Origin: SABI01 sp963678555
Lineage (GTDB): Bacteria > Spirochaetota > Spirochaetia > Sphaerochaetales > Sphaerochaetaceae
Assembly (NCBI GenBank): GCA_963678555.2
Contig: OY782871.2
Span: forward strand, 1-64,000
DNA length: 64,000 nt
Reading direction: 5' to 3'
Both the position numbers and the translations under genes were made by a program. Under the pieces are notes generated by a model, which did no database searches, was not told where the DNA came from, and saw nothing but the letters and a program-made list of their open reading frames with translations. This document shows, piece by piece, positions 54,313 through 61,894 of the stretch (the first letter of the stretch is position 1; the number at the start of each line of letters is the position of its first letter).

Positions 54313-55834
54313 TACCATGAGAGTGAAAGTGACAACGATAAATGCGCTGACGAACTATTTCAGATTCTTTCTGACAATCGTCATCTCGTTCTGGCTGATC
54401 CCTTTCATTATCAGGAGCCTGGGACAGGAGATCTACGGTCTGTGGGCTCTCAGTTTCTCGATTATCGGGTTCTTCTCCCTCCTCGACTTCGGCTTCGGTC
54501 TGGGGGTGGTGAAGTGGACAGGAGAGGCCAGGATCAACGGGAAGATCGAGTACCGAAACGCTATTTTGTCGACGGTCCTGTTCATCTACATTCTCCTTGC
54601 CCTGGCGGGCATGGCGGTTCTGGTACTCTTCGCGCTCTTCTACGGCAGACTCTTCTCTATCCCGTCCGAACTGGTTCCCGTAGCTGTCACCATCCTGCTG
54701 ATCCTCGGAGTGCGTTCGCTGCTCATCCAGATTCCGATGAGTCTGTTCAAAGGAGTCCTGTTCGGAGAGCAGAGGATCTATCTGATCAATATCATCCAGG
54801 TTCTCAGTACGGTGGTGTATGCCTCCTCTGCCTACCTGGCGCTGAGCCGGGATCTCGGCGTGGTGGGGCTTGCCTCGGTGAACTGCCTCGCCTTCTTCGC
54901 CGAGAACCTGCTGTACCTCTTCTTTGCCCTCAGGAAGACACAGAAACTGTCTCTGTCGCTGAAGAAGGTGAAGAGGCAGTATGTCAGGGAGGCGCTCTCG
55001 TTCAGCATCTATTCGTTCATCACGACCGTGGCAGGTCTTGTCCTGTTCCAGACCGACACGCTGATCGTGCAGCTGGCACTGAGTCTTGAGCTGGTCGGTG
55101 TCTATGCCGTGGCCCAGAAGATACACGAGTACTCCTTCATGCTCTCAAAACAGCTGGTGAATGTGCTCACGCCTCTGATCAGTGAGATGAAGGAGAAACA
55201 GGAACATGGGGCGATCAGGTACCTGCTTCTCGACCTCTCCACCTATATCACAGCGACAGGGGCACTGATCGCCTTCACCGTATACGTCTTCGGTGGCGAA
55301 CTCCTCACCTACTGGGTGGGACCGCAATTCTTACAGGCCACTGTTCCGCTTATGATTCTCATTACCTCCTTTTTCATTACCATACCGGAACTGATCGCCT
55401 CAAGTGTCCTGATGATGACCGGAGACCATGCCTTCACCGCGAAGATCTCGGTCACCAGCATCTTCGTCAACCTCGGCGTATCGCTGATCCTCGTGAGATT
55501 CCTCGGCCTGACGGGGATCGCGCTCGGCACCCTGGCCTCAGTGATCCTCAACAACGTCATCTTCACCCTGCACAGGGCCTCCCGCCTCTATGACTTCCCC
55601 TACCATCGCTACCTGACACAGGTGTATCTGCCGGTGATCCTCCCCGGAGTCGTGCTGTTAGGTGTCGGCTTTCTTGTGAAATACTACTTTCCTGTGCACA
55701 GTCTGTGGGATATGATAGGAAAGAGCCTCCCGGGAATAGGTGTGTACCTCATACTGTTCTGGATATTCTCAGTGGACAAGGCTATGAAACAGAAAGTGCG
55801 GTCGAAAATCGCCTTTCACAGGAACAGGAGTTGA
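54305..55834 (+). CDS. Oligosaccharide flippase (Wzx-like)
   Basis: 509 aa polytopic MOP-superfamily protein: IISFWLIPFIIRSLGQEIYGLWALSFSIIGFFSLLD, in successive stretches over residues 24-59, is the typical N-terminal flippase signature with a small, aromatic-rich linker. About 14 hydrophobic segments. It should move undecaprenyl-linked repeat units across the membrane for the polymerase upstream. AAGGA precedes the ATG. GC-richer than the flippase at 20.4 kb. Confidence 0.88.
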   Translation: MNDTMRVKVTTINALTNYFRFFLTIVISFWLIPFIIRSLGQEIYGLWALSFSIIGFFSLLDFGFGLGVVKWTGEARINGKIEYRNAILSTVLFIYILLALAGMAVLVLFALFYGRLFSIPSELVPVAVTILLILGVRSLLIQIPMSLFKGVLFGEQRIYLINIIQVLSTVVYASSAYLALSRDLGVVGLASVNCLAFFAENLLYLFFALRKTQKLSLSLKKVKRQYVREALSFSIYSFITTVAGLVLFQTDTLIVQLALSLELVGVYAVAQKIHEYSFMLSKQLVNVLTPLISEMKEKQEHGAIRYLLLDLSTYITATGALIAFTVYVFGGELLTYWVGPQFLQATVPLMILITSFFITIPELIASSVLMMTGDHAFTAKISVTSIFVNLGVSLILVRFLGLTGIALGTLASVILNNVIFTLHRASRLYDFPYHRYLTQVYLPVILPGVVLLGVGFLVKYYFPVHSLWDMIGKSLPGIGVYLILFWIFSVDKAMKQKVRSKIAFHRNRS

Positions 55835-55837
55835 CAG

Positions 55838-58093
55838 ATGGACAGTGAACCGGCAGCAAAACAGGAAGAGTTCAGACTTCCGATAGAATTGAAAACCGTT
55901 CTCAAGACTCTGCTGCTCAAAATCTGGTGGATCATCCTCCTGTTCATCTTTGCCTGTGCCCTCGGTATCGCAGCGGCTCTCCATTTCGGATCCCAGATGT
56001 ACGAGTCGACAACGGTGCTGTTCTATCAGCCGATCGAATCGTATGTGCCCGATACTTTCAGGATCTATCAGAGTATCGGGGAGGGAACCGACCTCAGCTA
56101 TGAACAGGGTGCCGGTCAGCGCAGGATCGAAATCACCGAGAACTCGATCTGGAACAGAGTCAACATGGTCAAGACACAGCCGAACCTTGAGGAACTGAGA
56201 AAGAGACTCTCTCTCGACCGGACGCTGCAGCAGCTGGGTGCCTCGATCGATGTGTGGGTCGCCCGTGATACGAACCTCATGTTCATCTCAGCCCAGTCCG
56301 GGGACCAGTTGGAATCTCAGCTCATTGCCAACACGATACGTGATATCTTCCTTGAGACAATACACGCGCGGATTGCCGGAGAGATTCAGGAGCAGTTCCT
56401 CCTGATACAGCAGCAGGCATCGGCATCACGTGAGGAACTGGAGAAGGCGCAACAGGCCTTCGCCGAGTTCATCGAGACCTATGGTATCAAAGATATCGAG
56501 ACTCAGACAGCCGCCTACGCAAGCGAGATCGCCAGCCTTGAACGTACCCTCCGGGAGGATGAGAACCAGATAGAGGTCTTCCAGAGGAGGATCGAACGGA
56601 TCAGGGAGGAAGTGAAGAGCGTTGAGCAGTCGGACCTGAAGAAAGCGGAGGAGCTGGAGGCGGAGGCCGAGGTGCAGGGAATCACCGCCGATGAGGCTGC
56701 CTCACGGATCAGCCAGCTGAGTGAGAAGATAGATAGCATCAGGGCCGAGATCGTTGACCCGATCGAGCTGGCCAGGCTGAAGGATCTGCTTGCCATCGCC
56801 GAGAACCAGTATGTGCGGGGCTTGATTCCCCGGAGTGAGTACCTGAGTGCCTACTATGCGTATGAACTGAGACGGGCACAGATCACCAAGACCGAGGACA
56901 TCGAGAGAGTGAAACAGGAGATGGAGGCGATTCGCGCCATGCCCACTCGGGGAACTGAAACGAATATCAACGACAATGAGTACCTCCAGAAGATCAAGTA
57001 CTCACAGCTTGAAAATGAGATTGAACTGGTCGGCCTGGAACTGAGGATCAAGGCGAATAAGCTCCGCTATGAGGAACTGACCGAAAACTACATCGACCTT
57101 CCGACCCTGCGTCAGACCTATGACAGCCTCAATGGTGAGGTGATCTCCCTGCGGGCAGAGTCCCGCGGACTGGATAAGATCCTCAACAGCTACAGGATCG
57201 TTTCCGAGACCGATCACAGTGAGTTCTCCGTCATCAGCGAGGCACCGGTACCGCTGTTCCCCCTGGAATCGAACAGACGGATGATAGCGATAGCGGTCAC
57301 CTTCCTGGTCTTCCTGCTTGGATTCATCATCATGCTGGTGAGGATCATCACCGACACCAGTATCAAATCAGGTCCCGATGCAAAGCAGAAGCTGAACAGG
57401 GAGGTCACGGCGACCATTCCCTTCCTCCGCAGCAGTTCAGCGCTCGTGCCTGGAGAGAACAGCGAATCAGCTCATATCGAGCTGTACAGGATATTCGCCC
57501 GACAGCTCAGGCTGCAGCAGCCGCAGCAGGGAACGACACTGCTCATCACGAGCACCTCGAAGGGTGAAGGCAAGAGCACCGTGGCGGCCAACCTGGCAGC
57601 CGTCTATGGCCGTCAGGACGAGCACGTGCTGATCATTGATGCCCAGATCAGGGCCAGTGAGACGCCCTCTCCCTTCCATGCCTACTGTATCCCTGAATCG
57701 CTCGATTCCCATCCGGACGGGATCGGGGAGTACCTTTCCTACCGGGTCTCCTCTGCCGAGGAGATCATAAACCAGACAGTCCTTCCCGGAGTCGATGTGA
57801 TACTGCGAAACGAGAAGGCTGTCATCCCCGATCTGCTTCAGTCGGCCCGCATGGCATCTCTGATGGAGGAGCTCAAGCAGATGTACTCCATCATCATCAT
57901 AGAGGGCGCCCCTGTCGAAGAGTGTGTAGATTCGGAGATCCTCTCCACCTATTCGGATACGATACTGTATGTCACTGCCTGCGATATGCTCAGACCGCCG
58001 CAGATTCTGAAGTCCCTGAAACGTCTGAAGAAGACACCGACCCCTCTTCACGGAATTATCCTCACCAAAGTCAGGAGCGTGTATCTGGACTAG
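55838..58093 (+). CDS. Wzz/Wzc-type polysaccharide co-polymerase with degenerate BY-kinase domain
   Basis: 751 aa. Membrane segments at about 28-48 and 480-500 bracket a periplasmic Wzz domain with long coiled coils (about 190-270 and 330-400). The C-terminal cytoplasmic domain has Walker A STSKGEGKST at about 571, but the Walker A' reads LIIDAQIRA where BY-kinases have DxDxR, and the Walker B reads IIIIEGAPV with Glu for the usual Asp. The C-terminus has a single Tyr (VYLD) rather than a Tyr cluster. It probably controls chain length, possibly without kinase activity. It starts three bases after the flippase stop. Confidence 0.85.
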   Translation: MDSEPAAKQEEFRLPIELKTVLKTLLLKIWWIILLFIFACALGIAAALHFGSQMYESTTVLFYQPIESYVPDTFRIYQSIGEGTDLSYEQGAGQRRIEITENSIWNRVNMVKTQPNLEELRKRLSLDRTLQQLGASIDVWVARDTNLMFISAQSGDQLESQLIANTIRDIFLETIHARIAGEIQEQFLLIQQQASASREELEKAQQAFAEFIETYGIKDIETQTAAYASEIASLERTLREDENQIEVFQRRIERIREEVKSVEQSDLKKAEELEAEAEVQGITADEAASRISQLSEKIDSIRAEIVDPIELARLKDLLAIAENQYVRGLIPRSEYLSAYYAYELRRAQITKTEDIERVKQEMEAIRAMPTRGTETNINDNEYLQKIKYSQLENEIELVGLELRIKANKLRYEELTENYIDLPTLRQTYDSLNGEVISLRAESRGLDKILNSYRIVSETDHSEFSVISEAPVPLFPLESNRRMIAIAVTFLVFLLGFIIMLVRIITDTSIKSGPDAKQKLNREVTATIPFLRSSSALVPGENSESAHIELYRIFARQLRLQQPQQGTTLLITSTSKGEGKSTVAANLAAVYGRQDEHVLIIDAQIRASETPSPFHAYCIPESLDSHPDGIGEYLSYRVSSAEEIINQTVLPGVDVILRNEKAVIPDLLQSARMASLMEELKQMYSIIIIEGAPVEECVDSEILSTYSDTILYVTACDMLRPPQILKSLKRLKKTPTPLHGIILTKVRSVYLD

Positions 58094-58110
58094 ATGGAGA
58101 CCTGAATAGC

Positions 58111-59979
58111 ATGAACACACAACGTATTGACCAGATCTGTTACAATATCCTGCTGCCGATCGGGGAGTCTCTCGATCTGAAGAAGATGCTCGGCCGCTCT
58201 CTCGCGATGTATATCGGGGAACTCGATTGCGCTATGGGTGCGGTACTCCTTGTCAACTCTGGCGACTCCTCCACGTTCTCTCTTTCAAACGCATTTTCCA
58301 TACCCAGGAATATCGAGGCGCAGCCTTCATACAAGGCCCTCTATCAGGAGCTGCTCCACCATGACTTCTCGGGGGATATCATGATCCATGACCTTGAAGA
58401 GGAAGAGGGGCTCTACTATGTGATGAGTATTTCGGATATCGGAATCCTCGTGCTCTACAAGAGCGAGGGAAAGATCGAGGAATCCCTGCTGTCCGCCCTC
58501 CGTCCGATCAATCACAAGCTGGGAACGGCCTGCAGGGCCTGCCTGCAGAACACTGAACTGAAAAACAGCAGCAGACAGTTTATGGAGATGGCGAACCTGC
58601 TGCCCGGTCTCATCCTCGAACTTGACACACAGTACAAGGTGACCTACTTCAACAGAAGAACCCAGGAGATATTCAAACAGATAGACTCTGATGAGTTCAG
58701 ACCGAAGTCGATCTTTGATTTCTTCTCCGAATCCACACGCAGTGACGTCCTGGAGCTGCTCCACAGGTGCGAGATGGGGGAGACGATGACCAGCGGTGAT
58801 TTCTGGATGAAGAACAGCCGGAACCAGACGTTCATGGTCAACCTGACCCTCTCCCCGATTAGGAGCGGCAGCGATTTCACCGGCTTCCGGGGAATCGCGA
58901 TCGATATCACCGAGCGGGTCAAGCTGGAAAGGAAACTGCATCTGCGCGACCGTCTTTCCAATGCAATCACCCTCGCGACGCAGGAGCTGATCAAGTCCTC
59001 CGATTTCTCTCTGTCGCTTCCACGGTCCCTTCATCTGTTCGCACACGAAACGGGTATCGAGCGGATCAGCTATTTCAGGAACATCTATGACAGTGAGGGA
59101 ACCATCGTCCAGGTGAGGCGGGAGAGTGAGGGCAATGAGGATGAATTTGACGGCCTGGAGGAGGATTTCCTCCTTCCCACGAAACAGACCTCTGTCCTGC
59201 TGGACCAGATGGAGAGCAATGAACTGATACAGTTGATCACCTCCACCATGGAACCGGGTCCCCTGAGAAGCCATCTGGAGACGAAGGGTATCAAGGCCCT
59301 GCTGTCACTTCCCATATTCGGAAAGGACAGGTTCTGGGGCTTTCTTGTCCTGAGCTACTGCACGACGGAGTATGTGTGGTCACAGGTGGAGTGCGACCTG
59401 CTCAGGCTGTACGCCATCTCGATCTCCGACAGTATCGAGAGGAAAGAGGCGGCAGATGAACTCCAGAGGGTCTATACCGGGATCATGGATGACCTGAAGA
59501 TCGCACAGTCAATTCAGACCTATATGCTCCCGCCGTGGCTGCGTATCGATGATACGATCCTGTTGTCCGCGAACTATTCCCCCTGGACCACCATCGGGGG
59601 CGATCTGTTTGACTGCGTCAGGATCTCTGACACCCAGTATATCGTCTATATCGCAGACATCTCCGGTCACGGAGTGCAGGCGGCCCTGACGATGACAGCG
59701 GTGAAGTCCATCATCAACCTGTTCCTCCACAGTGAGCAGCTGCCCGACAGTCCGGCACAGATTCTCACACGGATCAACTCGACGCTGAGCAAGAGGCTGT
59801 TCAATGACAACTACATGACGATGAACTACTGCCTTGTTGACTTCGAGTCCATGACACTGAAGAGCTTCAATGCAGGACATCCTCCACTTCTCCTGTACAA
59901 CCTGACCACCAGAGAGGTGACGGTCACTCGACTCGGCCGGGTCCATTCCGATCGGCTGGGTGGAGGACTTCGTCTATAA
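58111..59979 (+). CDS. PAS-GAF-SpoIIE regulator, N-terminal part (frameshifted)
   Basis: Start ATG 58111, 17 bases after the upstream stop; the ORF is open further upstream but only inside the preceding gene. Domains: an N-terminal uncharacterised sensor (about 1-155), PAS (about 160-280), GAF (about 285-450), and most of a SpoIIE/PP2C phosphatase with GGDLFDCVRISD and IADISGHGVQAALTM (metal-binding Asp and GHG). The frame ends abnormally at LGGGLRL; the rest of the phosphatase and an HATPase domain follow in another frame at 59960. A one-base excess in the GGG at 59939-59941 would explain it. Likely a Ser phosphatase of a partner-switching pathway. Confidence 0.85.
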   Translation: MNTQRIDQICYNILLPIGESLDLKKMLGRSLAMYIGELDCAMGAVLLVNSGDSSTFSLSNAFSIPRNIEAQPSYKALYQELLHHDFSGDIMIHDLEEEEGLYYVMSISDIGILVLYKSEGKIEESLLSALRPINHKLGTACRACLQNTELKNSSRQFMEMANLLPGLILELDTQYKVTYFNRRTQEIFKQIDSDEFRPKSIFDFFSESTRSDVLELLHRCEMGETMTSGDFWMKNSRNQTFMVNLTLSPIRSGSDFTGFRGIAIDITERVKLERKLHLRDRLSNAITLATQELIKSSDFSLSLPRSLHLFAHETGIERISYFRNIYDSEGTIVQVRRESEGNEDEFDGLEEDFLLPTKQTSVLLDQMESNELIQLITSTMEPGPLRSHLETKGIKALLSLPIFGKDRFWGFLVLSYCTTEYVWSQVECDLLRLYAISISDSIERKEAADELQRVYTGIMDDLKIAQSIQTYMLPPWLRIDDTILLSANYSPWTTIGGDLFDCVRISDTQYIVYIADISGHGVQAALTMTAVKSIINLFLHSEQLPDSPAQILTRINSTLSKRLFNDNYMTMNYCLVDFESMTLKSFNAGHPPLLLYNLTTREVTVTRLGRVHSDRLGGGLRL

Positions 59980-60664
59980 CGAGGCCGATTCGATCGAGAC
60001 CTCGTTCTGCGAGGATGAGGTGATCTGCCTCCTCACCGACGGGGTCTTCGAATCCTTCAATGAGAGAGGAGACGCTCTGGGACAGGAGAACCTCAACACA
60101 CTGCTGAGGGAGTCAGTCGAGGTGAACAGCTGTCTGATGCTCCCCCACCTCCTGTATGACCTGATAGGACAGAAGGGCTATACCGTGAGGAATGATGATT
60201 TCTCCTTTATCGCACTCCAGCGTATTCCCTCCAGTACCAGATGCCTCCGTTACTACAGAGAGCTTAACTCGATGCTTTCTCAGGTGGACGAGGTGGGAGA
60301 GGAGCTGCAGTCGTTCCTTGCAGGCCTCGGTGCCTCGGATGAGCTGGGGTTCAAGACCCGGCTCGTGGCCACCGAGTTCCTTAACAACATCGTCGAGCAT
60401 GGACTGCCGAAGCATGATTCGGAGAAGATCGCCCTTGAGGTCCTCTACGCAGAACAGGTCACCGTTATCATACGGGACGGGGCCGTAGAATGGGAACCGC
60501 CCGAGAAGGAACCTCTCATGGAGCAGTTCTTCGACGGACTTAACGATAATCTGGATGACCGGGGTCGTGGTCTGCAGATTGTCTATGCGATGACCGATTC
60601 CTTCTCCCGACGGAGGATTCATACGATCAATGAGACGGTCATGACGATAGCTGAAGGTGCCTGA
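59960..60664 (+). CDS. SpoIIE C-terminus plus HATPase (RsbW-like), C-terminal part
   Basis: 234 aa, GTG at the overlap with the preceding ORF. Residues 1-85 complete the PP2C fold (ICLLTDGVFESFNERGD and NDDFSFIAL), confirming that this is one gene with 58111-59979. An RsbW-type HATPase follows: N-box EFLNNIVEHGLPKH and G-box DDRGRGLQIVYAM. The full protein (about 850 aa) would both dephosphorylate an anti-anti-sigma factor and bind/phosphorylate it or a sigma factor. No STAS gene is seen beside it in this window. Confidence 0.85.
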   Translation: MEDFVYNEADSIETSFCEDEVICLLTDGVFESFNERGDALGQENLNTLLRESVEVNSCLMLPHLLYDLIGQKGYTVRNDDFSFIALQRIPSSTRCLRYYRELNSMLSQVDEVGEELQSFLAGLGASDELGFKTRLVATEFLNNIVEHGLPKHDSEKIALEVLYAEQVTVIIRDGAVEWEPPEKEPLMEQFFDGLNDNLDDRGRGLQIVYAMTDSFSRRRIHTINETVMTIAEGA

Positions 60665-60674
60665 CCGGGTCAGG
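60660..60674. terminator. Hairpin between convergent genes
   Basis: CCTGAC-CGG-GTCAGG spans the stop of the plus-strand operon and the stop region of the minus-strand glycosyltransferase gene. Six-bp stem; no clear T-run on either side. Possibly a bidirectional terminator. Confidence 0.4.
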
Positions 60675-61851
60675 TTCCGATCGCCACTGTCAGAAACTCT
60701 TCCAGGTCATTGACATACCTCTCGAAGGAGAAGTGCTCCTCAACTGTTTTTCTCCCGTTCTCACAGAGTCTTGCATACAGCTCCTGATCACCGGTAAGCC
60801 TCTCAACCTGCTCACAGAGGCTGACAGGATCATCGGGAGTAAAGGTAAGAGCATTCTCTCCCTCAATCAGGAACTCACCCTGACCGCCGTTCACGGTGCT
60901 GATCACCGGCAGTCCGCTGGCCATCGCCTCCAGGTGAGTCAGGCCGAAGGGCTCCTCCCAGATGGAAGGGAAGATAAAGATATCCATCTGACGGTATACG
61001 GCAGGAAGGTCGTCATGGGCGACGAGGCCTCTGAACTCTACATCGAAGGGTGCCCGGGAAGCTTTCTCTTTCAGTGACTGTGTGTACTCGGGTGTTCCCT
61101 TGCCCACGATGGTGAGTGAGCAGGGGACAGGATGTTTTCCGTTCACCATGAGGGTGAGTGCCTCTATAATCGTGTGAACTCCCTTATACGAATGAAGCTG
61201 ACCAACGTAGAGTATCCGTACGGGGCTTTTCATCACACCGGGATTCTTCTTCAGGGGGAAGGTCTCTACGGGGATTCCCTGGTAGATCACCCTGCTGTTC
61301 TGTACAGGAAGGCCCTTCGCAAGAAGGTTCCTCTTCAGGATGCGGCTGATACTGGTCGTGCGGGTGAGATCGAGACCCCGCAGGGTGGTGAGGGGAAACA
61401 GACGGTCGAGGAGGGAGTGGACAGCCTTCTTGGCTGATGGGGAGAACCGGTGGTAGCTGAAGCTCATGATATTCTCATCATTGAACGTATATACCGTCGG
61501 GAGCCCGAAGCGCTGAAGTGCATGTGCGCTCGCGGGGGTCAGGCGAAGGAGGCTCCAGATGAAGGCCACGTCGAACTCTCTTTCCCTGAGGAGCTTCATC
61601 GTTTCCTTCCAGTTATGTCTCGCAGTGTGTATCCGCTCGCCTCGCATGAAGGAGGCAGGTTTGTCAAAATCCTGATACACCTTCAGGCTTCTGGTGACGT
61701 CTTCCCCGTTCGTGCCATCCCTGAAATCGCTGGTCAGCACATGGACCTCATGGCCACGAGCCTTCAGGTAGGAGACGACCTGGCCGCAGAGGATCTCATA
61801 GCCTCCCAGGACATGCGGAGGAAAGAGATTGGAAATGATAAGAATTCTCAT
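60670..61851 (-). CDS. GT4-family glycosyltransferase
   Basis: 393 aa from ATG 61851 (MRILIISNLFPPHVLGGYE); the longer frame to 61980 runs into the GH9 gene. N-terminal GT-B acceptor domain with GGYEILCGQVVSYLKARGHEV, C-terminal donor domain with RILYVGQLHSYKGVHTIIEAL, and FPSIWEEPFGLTHLEAMASGLPV (the E-x7-E motif). A soluble or membrane-edge enzyme adding a sugar during surface-glycan synthesis. Transcribed from the GH9 side, 43 bases after that gene's stop. Confidence 0.9.
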   Translation of the reverse strand: MRILIISNLFPPHVLGGYEILCGQVVSYLKARGHEVHVLTSDFRDGTNGEDVTRSLKVYQDFDKPASFMRGERIHTARHNWKETMKLLREREFDVAFIWSLLRLTPASAHALQRFGLPTVYTFNDENIMSFSYHRFSPSAKKAVHSLLDRLFPLTTLRGLDLTRTTSISRILKRNLLAKGLPVQNSRVIYQGIPVETFPLKKNPGVMKSPVRILYVGQLHSYKGVHTIIEALTLMVNGKHPVPCSLTIVGKGTPEYTQSLKEKASRAPFDVEFRGLVAHDDLPAVYRQMDIFIFPSIWEEPFGLTHLEAMASGLPVISTVNGGQGEFLIEGENALTFTPDDPVSLCEQVERLTGDQELYARLCENGRKTVEEHFSFERYVNDLEEFLTVAIGT

Positions 61852-61894
61852 GTCGATACTATACGCTATGGCTATCCGATTGCCAAGCAGATTG

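Noticed and set aside
57922..58110. Upstream extension of the SpoIIE ORF
   Set aside because: It lies wholly inside the BY-kinase-like gene in another frame and lacks a ribosome site; ATG 58111 is better.
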